Shown piece by piece: positions 19,232 to 28,237 of a stretch of DNA of 64,000 nt. Each line of letters starts with the position of its first letter. Within the stretch, counting starts at the first letter, position 1. A program made the translations under genes and the position numbers. Source of the stretch: Mesorhizobium sp. NFR06 (GTDB lineage: Bacteria > Pseudomonadota > Alphaproteobacteria > Rhizobiales > Rhizobiaceae); assembly GCF_900115245.1 (NCBI RefSeq), contig NZ_FOVT01000001.1, forward strand, positions 310,001 through 374,000. The letters run 5' to 3'. The notes beneath the pieces were generated by a model, which saw nothing but the letters and a program-made list of their open reading frames with translations, made no database searches and was not told where the DNA came from.

Positions 19232-20344
19232 ATGGCGAAAATCGAAAAAGTCGAACTGCGCATGGTCGACCTGGTGCCGAAGGTGAAGCGCACGGATGCC
19301 ATCCAGAGCTTCGTCAGCCAGGAAACGCCGATCGTCACCATCACCGATTCCGATGGCGCGTCGGGCACCGGCTACAGCTATACGATCGGCACCGGCGGCT
19401 CGTCGGTGATGCGGCTTCTGGCCGACCATCTCGCGCCGCGCCTGATCGGCCGCGATGCCGACCAGATCGAGGCGATCTGGCACGACCTCGAATTCGCCAC
19501 CCACGCCACCACCATCGGCGCCATCACGGCGATCGCGCTCGCCGCGATAGACACCGCTCTGTGGGATCTGCGCGCCAGGAAGCAGAACCTGCCGCTCTGG
19601 AAGCTCGCCGGCGGCGCCAAGGACCGCTGCCCGCTCTACACCACCGAAGGCGGCTGGCTGCATATCGAGACGCAGGCGCTGGTCGACGATGCGGTTGCCG
19701 CGAAGGCCAGGGGGTTTACGGGCTCGAAGGTCAAGATCGGCAGGCCGCACGGTTCCGAGGATTTTGCGCGGCTCTCCGCCGTGCGCAAGGCGGTCGGCGA
19801 CGGCTATGAGATCATGACCGACTGCAACCAGGGCTTTTCGGTCGACGAAGCGATCCGCCGCGCCGAGCGGCTGCGCGAGCTCGACCTCGCCTGGATCGAG
19901 GAGCCGCTGCCGGCCGACGACATCGACGGCCATGTGCGACTGTCGAATTCGACCGCGACGCCGGTTGCCGTCGGCGAATCGCTCTATTCGATAAGGCATT
20001 TTCGCGAGTACATGCAAAAGGGCGGCTGCAACATCATCCAGGTCGATGTCGGCCGCATTGGCGGCATCACCCCTTGGCTGAAAGTGGCGCATGCGGCGGA
20101 AGCCTTCGACATGCCGGTCTGCCCGCATTTCCTGATGGAACTGCATGTCAGCCTGGTCTGCGCCGTCCAGAACGGCAAATATGTCGAGTATATTCCGCAG
20201 CTCGACGAGTTGACGGGAAGGAAGATGCGCATCGAGGATGGCCATGCCCTGGCGCCCAGCGAGCCCGGCATCGGCATCGATTGGGACTGGGACGCCGTGA
20301 AGGCAAGAAGCGTCGCCGAATTCACCACGGCGATCACCAAATAG
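19232..20344 (+). CDS. enolase-superfamily sugar acid dehydratase (talarate/galactarate dehydratase-like)
   Basis: 370 residues of the mandelate racemase subgroup. After the capping domain, the KxK motif is seen in GSKVKIG. Metal ligands follow as Asp in MTDCNQ, Glu in WIEEPL and Glu in VAVGES, with the general-base His in VCPHFLMELH paired with Asp in IQVDVGRIGG. TTEGGWLH and PHFLMELHVSL resemble L-talarate/galactarate dehydratases more than mandelate racemases. These enzymes dehydrate sugar acids to 2-keto-3-deoxy acids. It begins one base after the ATPase stop, so it belongs to the importer operon. Exact substrate unknown. Confidence 0.88.
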   Translation: MAKIEKVELRMVDLVPKVKRTDAIQSFVSQETPIVTITDSDGASGTGYSYTIGTGGSSVMRLLADHLAPRLIGRDADQIEAIWHDLEFATHATTIGAITAIALAAIDTALWDLRARKQNLPLWKLAGGAKDRCPLYTTEGGWLHIETQALVDDAVAAKARGFTGSKVKIGRPHGSEDFARLSAVRKAVGDGYEIMTDCNQGFSVDEAIRRAERLRELDLAWIEEPLPADDIDGHVRLSNSTATPVAVGESLYSIRHFREYMQKGGCNIIQVDVGRIGGITPWLKVAHAAEAFDMPVCPHFLMELHVSLVCAVQNGKYVEYIPQLDELTGRKMRIEDGHALAPSEPGIGIDWDWDAVKARSVAEFTTAITK

Positions 20345-20353
20345 GAGGCGGAT

Positions 20354-20683
20354 ATGCAGCGCGTGGGAATGGTGCTGGGCCTGAAGCCCGAGAAAGTAGA
20401 AGAATATGTCCGCCTGCACGCCGCCGTCTGGCCGGACGTTCTCGCCATGATCTCGGCCTGCAACATCAAGAACTACTCGATCTACCTGAAGCGGCCGGAG
20501 AACCTCTTGTTCTCCTATTTCGAATATCACGGCACCGACTACGCCGCCGACATGTCCAAGATGGCCGCCGACCCGAAGACCCAGGAATGGTGGTCGGTGT
20601 GCATGCCCTGCCAGGAGCCGCTGCAAACGCGCAAGGACGGCGAATGGTGGGCGACGATGGACGAGGTCTTTCACCATGACTGA
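20354..20683 (+). CDS. L-rhamnose/L-fucose mutarotase family protein (COG3254, DUF718)
   Basis: 109 residues, normal length for the RhaM fold. The active-site pattern is clear: RVGMVLGLKPEKVEEYVRLHAAVWPDV (catalytic His), NYSIYLK (Tyr) and the Trp pair in EWWSVCMPC. The family interconverts the alpha and beta anomers of 6-deoxy sugars. GGAGG stands 6 bases before the ATG. With L-fuconate dehydratase in the same operon, an L-fucose mutarotase role is more likely than L-rhamnose. The gene overlaps the next start by 8 bases. Confidence 0.9.
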   Translation: MQRVGMVLGLKPEKVEEYVRLHAAVWPDVLAMISACNIKNYSIYLKRPENLLFSYFEYHGTDYAADMSKMAADPKTQEWWSVCMPCQEPLQTRKDGEWWATMDEVFHHD

Positions 20684-21749
20684 TGCCTTCGATCCGGCGT
20701 CGCTGGCCCAGTCCTGGCCCACGCCGTCGAAACCGCGCCCGATCGTCACCTTCGGCGCTGGCTCGATCGTCGGCGACGCGCATTTTCCCGCCTACCGCAA
20801 GGCCGGCTTCCCGATTTCCGGCCTCTACGATCCGGACCAGGCCAAGGCGCGCAAGCTCGCTGACCAATGGGGCGTCACGGCCTTCGGTTCGATCGAAGAG
20901 GCAGCGGCGGTGAAGGATGCGATCTTCGACCTGGCCACGCCGCCGGGCCGGCACGCCGAGGTGCTGAAGGCTCTGCCGGACGGCGCGATGGCGCTGATCC
21001 AGAAGCCGATGGGCAACTATCTCGGCGAGGCGACCGAGATCCTCGAAATCTGCCGCGCCAAGAAACTCAGGGCCGCGGTGAATTTCCAGCTCCGCTTCGC
21101 GCCGATGATGCTGGCGCTGAAGGACGCGATCGCCAAGGGCTGGCTGGGTCAGGTGGTGGACTTCGACGCCCTCCTGGCGCTCGATACCCCGTGGCAGTTG
21201 TGGGAATTCCTGCTCAAGGCGCCGCGTGTCGAGATCGCCATGCATTCGATCCACTATCTCGACCTGATCCGCCAGCTTCTCGGCAATCCGCTGGGCGTGC
21301 ATGCCAAGACGCTCGGCCATCCCAACCACAAGGTCGCGCAGACCCGCACCAGCGCCATCCTCGATTACGGCGATACCGTGCGTTGCGCGCTCTCGATCAA
21401 CCACGACCACAAATTCGGCCGCCGCTACCAGGCCTGCGAGTTCCGCATCTGCGGCACCGAGGGCGCTGCCTATGTCAAGCTCGGCCTCAATCTCGATTAT
21501 CCCCGCGGTGAGCCGGACATTTTGGAGATCTATCCCAAGGGCGGGTCTGACTGGGTCGGCGTACCGCTCGCCGGCGAATGGTTCCCCGACGCCTTCGTCG
21601 GCCGCATGGCCAATGTCCAGCGCTTCGCTTCCGGCGAGGACGCCGAGCTTGTCAGCTCCGTCGAGGACGCCTGGAACACCATGGCGCTCGTCGAAGCCGC
21701 CTATAAATCGAGTGCCGCGCCGGCGACGCCGCTGGCCGAAAAGCCATAA
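20676..21749 (+). CDS. Gfo/Idh/MocA family oxidoreductase
   Basis: 357 residues. The Rossmann segment is [18 protein letters not shown] (residues about 23-40), and the C-terminal alpha/beta domain contains [10 protein letters not shown] and [10 protein letters not shown]. The family's EKP is QKP here (LIQKPMG), a conservative variant that keeps the Lys. It may be the NAD(P)-dependent sugar or sugar-acid dehydrogenase of the pathway, for example the sugar C1 oxidation that feeds the lactonase. GAGG precedes the ATG, which lies within the mutarotase gene (8-base overlap). Confidence 0.88.
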   Translation: MTDAFDPASLAQSWPTPSKPRPIVTFGAGSIVGDAHFPAYRKAGFPISGLYDPDQAKARKLADQWGVTAFGSIEEAAAVKDAIFDLATPPGRHAEVLKALPDGAMALIQKPMGNYLGEATEILEICRAKKLRAAVNFQLRFAPMMLALKDAIAKGWLGQVVDFDALLALDTPWQLWEFLLKAPRVEIAMHSIHYLDLIRQLLGNPLGVHAKTLGHPNHKVAQTRTSAILDYGDTVRCALSINHDHKFGRRYQACEFRICGTEGAAYVKLGLNLDYPRGEPDILEIYPKGGSDWVGVPLAGEWFPDAFVGRMANVQRFASGEDAELVSSVEDAWNTMALVEAAYKSSAAPATPLAEKP

Positions 21750-21757
21750 GGCGGGAT

Positions 21758-22204
21758 ATGGAACAGACCACCTATTTCGAAGATTACGAGATCGGCTCCT
21801 CTCGCCTCACCGGCGGGCGCACGATCACTGAGACCGATTTCATCGTCCATGCCGGCCACACCGGTGATTTCTTTCCGCATCACATGGACGCCGAGTTCAT
21901 GAAGACGACGCCATTCGGCCAGCGCATCGCGCATGGCACGCTGGTGTTTTCGGTCGGCGTCGGGTTGACGGCGAGCGTCGTCAACCCCGTCGCCTTCTCC
22001 TACGGCTATGACCGGCTGCGCTTCATAAAGCCGGTCTTCATCGGCGACACGATCCGTACGCGCACCACCATCGCGGCCAAGACGGATGACCCGAAGCGTC
22101 CTGCCGCGGGGCGCGTCATCGAACGGGTCGAGGTCATCAACCAGCGCGACGAGGTCGTATTGGCCGCGGATCACATCTATATCGTCGAGCGACGGCTCGG
22201 CTGA
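21758..22204 (+). CDS. MaoC family dehydratase
   Basis: 148 residues, a single hot-dog domain. The hydratase motif is present as [18 protein letters not shown] (Asp and His), and [19 protein letters not shown] forms the central helix. It shares the [19 protein letters not shown] block with the MaoC protein at 9961 but has no N-terminal extension. Families of this type act on enoyl-CoA esters. It lies in the middle of the sugar-acid operon, eight bases after the oxidoreductase gene. Confidence 0.9.
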   Translation: MEQTTYFEDYEIGSSRLTGGRTITETDFIVHAGHTGDFFPHHMDAEFMKTTPFGQRIAHGTLVFSVGVGLTASVVNPVAFSYGYDRLRFIKPVFIGDTIRTRTTIAAKTDDPKRPAAGRVIERVEVINQRDEVVLAADHIYIVERRLG

Positions 22205-22220
22205 AGACGGAGGCAAGAAC

Positions 22221-22952
22221 ATGGCTGATATCACAGGCAAGGTCGTGGTCGTCACGGCGGCCGCGCAAGGCATCGGACGGGCGAGCGCACTGGCTTTCGC
22301 CAAGGCCGGCGCCGTCGTTCATGCCACCGACATCAACGAGGCGGCTCTGGCCGACCTCGCCAAGACATCCGGTATCAAGACGCGCAAGCTCGACGTGCTG
22401 AACGACGACGCGGTGAAAACCGCCTTCGCTGAAATCGGGCGCGTCGACGTGCTGTTCAACTGCGCCGGCTTCGTCCATGCGGGCTCCATCCTGGAGATGA
22501 AGGACGAGGATCTCGACTTCGCCTTCAATCTCAATGTGCGCGCCATGATCCGTACCATCCGCGCGGTGCTGCCCGGCATGCTGGAGCGCGGCGATGGCTC
22601 GATCATCAACATGTCCTCGGTCGCCGGCGCCCCGAAGGGCGTGCCGAACCGCTTCGCCTATGGCGTCACCAAGGCGGCCGTCATCGGCCTGACCAAGTCA
22701 ATCGCCGCCGACTATGTCGCCAAGGGCATCCGCTGCAACGCCATCTGCCCGGGCACCGTCGAGAGCCCCTCGCTCCAGGGCCGCATGCAGGCGCAGGGCG
22801 ACTATGACGCGGCCCGCGCCGCCTTTATCGCCCGCCAGCCGATGGGCAGGATCGGCACGCCGGAAGAGATCGCCGATCTTGCGGTCTACCTGGCCGGCGC
22901 CACCTACACCTCCGGGCAGGCCTACAACATCGACGGCGGCTGGTCGATCTGA
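22221..22952 (+). CDS. SDR family oxidoreductase, probable 2-keto-3-deoxy-L-fuconate dehydrogenase
   Basis: 243 residues from ATG 22221 (MADITGKVVVVTAAAQGIGRA); an upstream ATG overlaps the MaoC gene and is rejected. Motifs: TAAAQGIG cofactor site, NCAG (FNCAGFVHAG), the Ser of NMSSVAG and YGVTK as the catalytic Tyr/Lys. The overall pattern (LDVLNDDAV, RCNAICPGTVESPSLQGR, QPMGRIGTPEEIA) matches the group that contains 2-keto-3-deoxy-L-fuconate dehydrogenase and BDH2-type enzymes. Its place next to L-fuconate dehydratase supports oxidation of the dehydratase product. Confidence 0.88.
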   Translation: MADITGKVVVVTAAAQGIGRASALAFAKAGAVVHATDINEAALADLAKTSGIKTRKLDVLNDDAVKTAFAEIGRVDVLFNCAGFVHAGSILEMKDEDLDFAFNLNVRAMIRTIRAVLPGMLERGDGSIINMSSVAGAPKGVPNRFAYGVTKAAVIGLTKSIAADYVAKGIRCNAICPGTVESPSLQGRMQAQGDYDAARAAFIARQPMGRIGTPEEIADLAVYLAGATYTSGQAYNIDGGWSI

Positions 22953-22999
22953 GCCGCTTCGGCGGGCAGGGCAGGCGGCAATCCAATGACGAGGCAGAC

Positions 23000-24277
23000 A
23001 TGACCAAGATCACAGACCTCAGAACCTTCGACCTGCGCTTTCCGACGTCGCAAAGCCTCGACGGTTCGGACGCGATGAATCCGGATCCGGATTACTCAGC
23101 CGCCTATGTCATCCTCGAGACCGACGTCCCGTCGCTGAAGGGTCATGGGCTCACCTTCACCATCGGCCGCGGCAACGAGATCTGTTGCGCGGCCATCGAG
23201 GCGCTGCGCCATCTCGTCGTCGGGCTCGATCTCGACTGGGTGAAACAGGATCCCGGCCGTTTCTGGCATCATGTGACCGGCGACAGCCAGTTGCGCTGGA
23301 TCGGACCCGACAAGGGCGCGATGCACCTCGCCGTCGGCGCGGTGGTCAACGCGGTCTGGGATCTGTGGGCCAAGGAAGCCGGCAAGCCGGTCTGGCGTCT
23401 GGTCGCGGAGATGAGCCCGGAAGAGATCGTGCGCATCGTCGATTTCCGCTACCTCACCGACGCCATCACGCCGGCCGAAGCGCTGGAGATTTTGAAGCGT
23501 GCCGAAGCCGGCAAGGCCGAGCGCATCGCCACGCTCGAGCGCGAAGGCTATGCCTGCTACACCACTTCGGCCGGCTGGCTGGGCTACCCCGACGACAAGC
23601 TGCGGCGCCTGTGCCAGGAGGCGGTCGACCAGGGCTTCGATCACATCAAGCTGAAGGTCGGCCGCGACCGTGCCGACGACATCCGTCGTCTCAGGATCGC
23701 CCGCGAGGTCATCGGTCCGGACAGGTACCTGATGATCGACGCCAACCAGGTTTGGGAGGTCGACCAGGCGATCGACTGGCTCAAGGACCTTGCCTTCGCC
23801 AAGCCGTTCTTCATCGAGGAGCCGACAAGTCCCGACGACGTCGCCGGTCATGCGAAAATCCGCAAGGCGGTGGCGCCGATCAAGGTCGCGACTGGCGAGA
23901 TGTGCCAGAACCGCATCATGTTCAAGCAATTCATCGCCGGCGGCGCGATCGATGTCGTGCAGATCGATTCCTGCCGCATGGGCGGGCTGAACGAGGTGCT
24001 GGCGGTGCTTCTGATCGCCGCCAAGTTCGGCCTGCCCGTCTGGCCGCATGCCGGCGGCGTCGGCCTGTGCGAATATGTCCAGCATTTGTCGATGATCGAC
24101 TATGTCGCGGTGTCGGGCACGAAAGACGGTCGCGTCATCGAATATGTCGACCATCTACACGAGCATTTCATTGAGCCCTGCGTGATCCGCGATGCAGCCT
24201 ACATGCCGCCCAAGGCGCCTGGCTTCTCGATCGAGATGAAGGCGCAATCGATCGAGGACTATCTGCACCGAGTCTGA
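23000..24277 (+). CDS. L-fuconate dehydratase
   Basis: 425 residues of the enolase superfamily, strongly resembling bacterial L-fuconate dehydratases and human ENOSF1. Diagnostic segments are RFPTSQSLDGSDAMNPDPDY, GDSQLRWIGPDKGAMHLA, AVVNAVWDLWAKEAGKPVW and YTTSAGWLGYPDD. The active site shows KLKVG (catalytic Lys), Asp in MIDANQ, Glu in FIEEPTSPDD, Glu in ATGEMCQNR and the His of WPHAGGVGLCEYVQH. The enzyme removes water from L-fuconate to give 2-keto-3-deoxy-L-fuconate. It is the last gene of the operon starting at 14925. GAGG lies six bases before the ATG. Confidence 0.94.
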   Translation: MTKITDLRTFDLRFPTSQSLDGSDAMNPDPDYSAAYVILETDVPSLKGHGLTFTIGRGNEICCAAIEALRHLVVGLDLDWVKQDPGRFWHHVTGDSQLRWIGPDKGAMHLAVGAVVNAVWDLWAKEAGKPVWRLVAEMSPEEIVRIVDFRYLTDAITPAEALEILKRAEAGKAERIATLEREGYACYTTSAGWLGYPDDKLRRLCQEAVDQGFDHIKLKVGRDRADDIRRLRIAREVIGPDRYLMIDANQVWEVDQAIDWLKDLAFAKPFFIEEPTSPDDVAGHAKIRKAVAPIKVATGEMCQNRIMFKQFIAGGAIDVVQIDSCRMGGLNEVLAVLLIAAKFGLPVWPHAGGVGLCEYVQHLSMIDYVAVSGTKDGRVIEYVDHLHEHFIEPCVIRDAAYMPPKAPGFSIEMKAQSIEDYLHRV

Positions 24278-24353
24278 CGTTGGTGACCGCGGCCGGCAAA
24301 CCCCTGCCGCGGCCCGCTGTGCCGGAGCGCGCCGAATCGGCTATGCCTTTCGC

Positions 24354-25010
24354 ATGCAGGAAACATCCCTCTACGAGCCGGTTAAGCGGTTCCTCGAGAG
24401 CATGGATTTCGCCGTCAAGGGCGAGATCGGCGGCTGCGACGTGGTCGGCGTGCGCGCCGGCGAGCCGCCGGTGGTCGTCATCTGCGAGCTGAAACTGCAG
24501 TTCAATCTCGAGCTCGTGCTCCAGGCCGTCGACCGCGCCGCGATTTGCGACGAGGTGTGGCTAGCCGCCTATATGTCGGCGCGCGGCAAGGGTCGCGAGC
24601 ATGACCGTCGTTTTCGCGCGCTCTGCCGCCGCCTCGGCTTCGGCCTGCTGGGTGTCGGCAAGAAGGGCGAGGTCGAGCTGCTGCTCAGCCCGGCCGCCCT
24701 GCCGCCGCGCCGCGATCCGCGGCGGCGCTCCCGCCTCGTCGAGGAACATCACCGCCGCAAGGGTGATCCCTCCATTGGCGGCAGCACGCGCAAAAAGCCG
24801 ATCATGACCGCCTACCGGCAGGAGGCGCTCGCCTGCGCCGCCGCCATGGCCGACGGACCGAAGCGGCCGCGCGACCTCAAGTCCCTGTCGCCGCGCGCCG
24901 CGAGCATCCTTCTGCACAACTACTATGGCTGGTTCGCAAGGGCCGAGCGCGGCATCTATGCGTTGACCGAAGCCGGCCTCGCCGCGATCCAGCCTCTACC
25001 GGCACGGTAA
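24354..25010 (+). CDS. DUF2161 domain protein, PD-(D/E)XK nuclease-like
   Basis: 218 residues. The N-terminal half has a plausible PD-(D/E)XK core: YEPVKRFLES, then GGCDVVG (Asp) and VVVICELKL (E-x-K), and an Arg/Lys-rich middle region. The C-terminus (PKRPRDLKSL...YYGWFARAERGIYALTEAGL) looks like a small winged-helix module. This matches the DUF2161 family of putative phosphodiesterases; function unproven. It stands alone between the fuconate operon and the convergent dgoD gene. Confidence 0.82.
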   Translation: MQETSLYEPVKRFLESMDFAVKGEIGGCDVVGVRAGEPPVVVICELKLQFNLELVLQAVDRAAICDEVWLAAYMSARGKGREHDRRFRALCRRLGFGLLGVGKKGEVELLLSPAALPPRRDPRRRSRLVEEHHRRKGDPSIGGSTRKKPIMTAYRQEALACAAAMADGPKRPRDLKSLSPRAASILLHNYYGWFARAERGIYALTEAGLAAIQPLPAR

Positions 25011-25033
25011 GCACGCGAGAAATCTTTGCCGGC

Positions 25034-26182
25034 TTACCACTCGGCGAAGGAGCCGTCCTTGTGCCGCCAGACCGGGTTGCGCCAGCGATGGCCCTCCTTG
25101 GCGCGCTCCTTCACATACGCCTCGTCGATCTCGACGCCGAGGCCGGGTCCGTCCGGGATCGCGACATAGCCCTCATGATAGCGGAACACGTCCTTGTTGG
25201 TGGCGTAGTCGAGCAGGTCGTTGGCGGCATTGTAGTGGATGCCGAGGCTCTGCTCCTGGATGAAGCAATTGTAGCTGACAGCGTCGAGCTGCAGACAGGC
25301 GGCCAGCGCGATCGGTCCGAGCGGGCAGTGCGGCGCGACCGCCACGTCATAGGCCTCCGCCATCGCCGCGATCTTGCGGCATTCGGTGATGCCCCCCGCA
25401 TGCGACAAGTCCGGTTGAATGATGTCGACGACCGCCTCCTCGAACACGGATTTGAAATCCCAGCGGCTGTACAGCCGTTCGCCAAGCGCGATCGGCGTCG
25501 AGCCAAGCGCCGCGATCTCCTTCAACGCCTCGCGGTTTTCGCTCAGCACCGGCTCCTCGATGAACATCAGCCGGTATGGCTCCAGTTCCTTGACCAGGAT
25601 GCGCGCCATTGGCCGGTGGACGCGGCCATGGAAGTCGACGGCGATGCCGATGTCGGGACCGACCGCTTCGCGCACCATGGCGACGCGTTCGATGGCGGCA
25701 TCGATCTTGTCGTGGCTGTCGACGATCTGCAGTTCCTCCGTTCCGTTCATCTTCAGCGCGGTGAAGCCGCGCGCGACCATTTCCCGCGCGCCCGCCGCAA
25801 CCTCCGCCGGCCGGTCGCCGCCGATCCAGGAATAGACCTTGATGGTGTCGCGCAGCTTGCCGCCGAGCAGTTCGTGCACCGGCACGCCGAGCGCCTTGCC
25901 CTTGATGTCCCACAGCGCCTGGTCGATGCCGGCGATGGCGCTCATCAGGATTGGCCCGCCGCGATAGAAGGCGCCGCGATGCATCACCGTCCAATGATCC
26001 TCGATCCGGCGCGGGTCCTTGCCGATCAGGTAGTCGGCCAGTTCCTTGACCGCCGCCTCTACCGTCAGCGCCCGGCCTTCGACGACCGGCTCGCCCCAGC
26101 CGCTGATGCCGGCATCGGTCTCGATCTTGAGGAAGAGCCAACGCGGGGGGACGACATAAGTGGTTAGGGCGGTGATCTTCAT
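25034..26182 (-). CDS. dgoD: D-galactonate dehydratase
   Basis: 382 residues, collinear with E. coli DgoD over the whole length: [53 protein letters not shown]. Metal ligands are Asp in AVDFHGR, Glu in FIEEPV and Glu in [12 protein letters not shown]; the catalytic His residues are in DFHGR and [12 protein letters not shown]. The enzyme dehydrates D-galactonate to 2-keto-3-deoxy-D-galactonate in oxidative galactose catabolism. The DgoK and DgoA partners are not in the window. It is followed upstream on the same strand by a GntR regulator, and the araFGH-type importer lies divergently beyond. Confidence 0.95.
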   Translation of the reverse strand: MKITALTTYVVPPRWLFLKIETDAGISGWGEPVVEGRALTVEAAVKELADYLIGKDPRRIEDHWTVMHRGAFYRGGPILMSAIAGIDQALWDIKGKALGVPVHELLGGKLRDTIKVYSWIGGDRPAEVAAGAREMVARGFTALKMNGTEELQIVDSHDKIDAAIERVAMVREAVGPDIGIAVDFHGRVHRPMARILVKELEPYRLMFIEEPVLSENREALKEIAALGSTPIALGERLYSRWDFKSVFEEAVVDIIQPDLSHAGGITECRKIAAMAEAYDVAVAPHCPLGPIALAACLQLDAVSYNCFIQEQSLGIHYNAANDLLDYATNKDVFRYHEGYVAIPDGPGLGVEIDEAYVKERAKEGHRWRNPVWRHKDGSFAEW

Positions 26183-26198
26183 GCGGGCGGGGCTTGTC

Positions 26199-26957
26199 TC
26201 AATTGTTCTTCAGTTTCTTGGCGCTGGTCAGGTCGCGCGCGGCCAGGTCGAGGATCTTGTTCGCCGCATTGCGCGCGGCGACGGCGTCGCGCATGCGCAG
26301 CGCCTCGACGACCTCGCCATGCGCCGCTGCCGCTTCCCGACGCCTGACCGGCGAGATCGTCGCCGTGGCCTCCAGCGAAAACAACAATGCCGCATCGATC
26401 AGCTTGCCGATCTGGCGAAAGATCGGGTTGTGGCTCGCGCCGTAGACGATCTGGTGGAAGACGATGTCGGAGCGCGAGAACTGCGTGAGATCCTCGCCGG
26501 CGCCGGCCATGCCTTGCCACGCCACCTCCAGATCGGCGATCTCCTGCAGCGTCGCCCGCGTTGCCGCGAGTTCGGCGACCAGTGGCTCGATCGCGCGGCG
26601 GGTTTCGAGGATCGCGTCGAACAGCTTGTCGTCCAGCGCGTGCGGCGCATGCCAGGCAAGCACTTGCGGATCGATGATGTTCCAGTTGTCCTGGTCGCAC
26701 ACGATCGTGCCGACGCGCGGCCTGGACAGCACCAGCCCCTTGGCAGCCAGCACCTTCAGGGCTTCGCGTATGACGGTGCGGCTGACGCCGTATTCGATGC
26801 CGAGATCGTTTTCGGTCGGCAGCGAGGATCCGGCCGGATAGCGTCCGGAAAATATGTCGGAAGCAATCGCCTTGGTCACATCCGGCATGACGCGCGGACG
26901 GCGCGCCGTCTCGCGCGCTTGCGTTTCCTCGTCAGCCTTCTTCGGTGTTTCGTTCAC
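26199..26957 (-). CDS. GntR/FadR-type (FCD domain) transcriptional regulator
   Basis: 252 residues from GTG 26957, chosen because AGGAGGGG lies about six bases upstream; the frame extends to 27002 without a good site. The winged helix ([42 protein letters not shown]) is followed by the FCD ligand domain with the metal-binding Asp and His ([16 protein letters not shown]). It is immediately upstream of dgoD on the same strand and divergent from the arabinose-type importer. It probably represses both; the palindrome at 27068-27102 is its likely site. Confidence 0.92.
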   Translation of the reverse strand: MNETPKKADEETQARETARRPRVMPDVTKAIASDIFSGRYPAGSSLPTENDLGIEYGVSRTVIREALKVLAAKGLVLSRPRVGTIVCDQDNWNIIDPQVLAWHAPHALDDKLFDAILETRRAIEPLVAELAATRATLQEIADLEVAWQGMAGAGEDLTQFSRSDIVFHQIVYGASHNPIFRQIGKLIDAALLFSLEATATISPVRRREAAAAHGEVVEALRMRDAVAARNAANKILDLAARDLTSAKKLKNN

Positions 26958-27049
26958 CTCAGCCCCTCCTCCAAGGCAGCGAACCCTTCGGTTTGCGCGC
27001 AATTGGTCCGGCCTTAGCGGATGCGAGTGATTTGCGCCAGCGACTGCTG

Positions 27050-27102
27050 ATCATACCATGTATATCATTTATCATACCAGATCAATTGACGGGTATGATA
27101 AA
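27050..27102. promoter_or_regulatory. candidate GntR operator: palindrome plus half-site
   Basis: Arms TTTATCATACC (27068-27078) and GGTATGATAAA (27092-27102) are exact reverse complements separated by 13 bases. A third ATCATACCA half-site lies at 27050-27058. The elements sit between the divergent GntR gene and the importer gene, 57-109 bases before the importer start, as expected for an autoregulated divergent operator. Confidence 0.7.
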
Positions 27103-27158
27103 ACTGATTACACCTTACCCAGCCGAGCCCGCACTCGGCCGTTCGCTGGGAGGTAAAC

Positions 27159-28151
27159 ATGCGACTTTTGAAAACCGCGCTCGTCGCGGGCGCTCTCGCC
27201 GTCTTGTCGGTCACGACCATAGCGTCTGCCTATGCGCAGGACACCAAGATCGGCTTCATCGTCAAACAGCCCGAGGAACCGTGGTTCCAGGATGAATGGA
27301 AATTCGCCGACCAGGCCGCCAAGGAAAAGGGTTTCACCCTGGTCAAGATCGGCGCCGAGGACGGCGAGAAGCTGATGTCGGCAATCGACAATCTCGGCGC
27401 CCAAGGCGCTCAAGGGTTCGTCGTCTGCACGCCGGATGTGAAGCTCGGCCCGGGCATCGTCGCCAAGGCGGCCGCTAACAATCTGAAGCTGATGACGGTG
27501 GACGATCGTCTCGTCGGCGCGGATGGCAAGCCGCTGGAAGACGTGCCGCATATGGGCATCTCCGCCACCAAGATCGGCGAGGCGGTGGGTCAGGCCATTC
27601 TCGACGAGATGAAGGCGCGCGGCTGGAAGATGGACGAGGTCGGCGCGATCCGCATTTCATACGACCAGCTGCCGACCGCCGTAGACCGTGTCGAAGGTGC
27701 CATTTCGGTGCTGAAGGCAGCCGGTTTCAAGGCGTCGAACATCTTCGACGCCCCGCAGGCCAAGACCGATACGGAAGCCGCCCTCAACGCTGCGACCGTC
27801 GTGCTCAATGCCCATGCCGACATCAAGAAGTGGGTCGCCTTCGGCCTCAACGACGAGGCGGTGCTGGGCGCCGTTCGCGCTTCCGAAAGCGTCGGCATCC
27901 CGGCGGACGGCATGGTCGGCGTCGGCATCGGCGGCGCGGAATCGGCGATCAACGAGTTCAAGAAGCCCGCGGCCACCGGCTTCGTCGGCACCGTGATCAT
28001 CTCGCCGAAGCGTCACGGCTACGAGACCGCGCTCAACATGTATGACTGGATCGCCAACAACCAGGAGCCGGCGAAGCTGACGCTGACCTCCGGTGCGCTG
28101 GCCAAGCGCGACGACTATCAGAACGTGCGCAAGGACCTCGGCATCGAATAG
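27159..28151 (+). CDS. L-arabinose-type sugar ABC transporter substrate-binding protein (AraF family)
   Basis: 330 residues with a Sec signal peptide cut after SAYA (about residue 26). The mature start TKIGFIVKQPEEPWFQDEWKFAD is very close to E. coli AraF, and GFVVCTPDVKLGPGIVAKAA, MTVDDRLVG and WVAFGLNDEAVLGAVRA follow. AraF proteins bind L-arabinose and also D-galactose or D-fucose. With dgoD next door, a galactose-like ligand is as likely as arabinose. It opens a three-gene importer operon. Confidence 0.93.
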   Translation: MRLLKTALVAGALAVLSVTTIASAYAQDTKIGFIVKQPEEPWFQDEWKFADQAAKEKGFTLVKIGAEDGEKLMSAIDNLGAQGAQGFVVCTPDVKLGPGIVAKAAANNLKLMTVDDRLVGADGKPLEDVPHMGISATKIGEAVGQAILDEMKARGWKMDEVGAIRISYDQLPTAVDRVEGAISVLKAAGFKASNIFDAPQAKTDTEAALNAATVVLNAHADIKKWVAFGLNDEAVLGAVRASESVGIPADGMVGVGIGGAESAINEFKKPAATGFVGTVIISPKRHGYETALNMYDWIANNQEPAKLTLTSGALAKRDDYQNVRKDLGIE

Positions 28152-28162
28152 TCCTCCCTGTA

Positions 28163-28197
28163 CAAACAGGCGGCGGCCCGCGTCGCCGCCTGTTTTT
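28163..28197 (+). terminator. stem-loop with T-run after the binding-protein gene
   Basis: ACAGGCGGCG and its complement form a GC-rich stem directly followed by TTTTTG. It lies between the binding-protein and ATPase genes and probably limits read-through, so that the binding protein is made in excess. Confidence 0.75.
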
Positions 28198-28237
28198 GCA
28201 TGACCCGGCAAAGGATAGCGCAGTAGGATCGAAGCCC

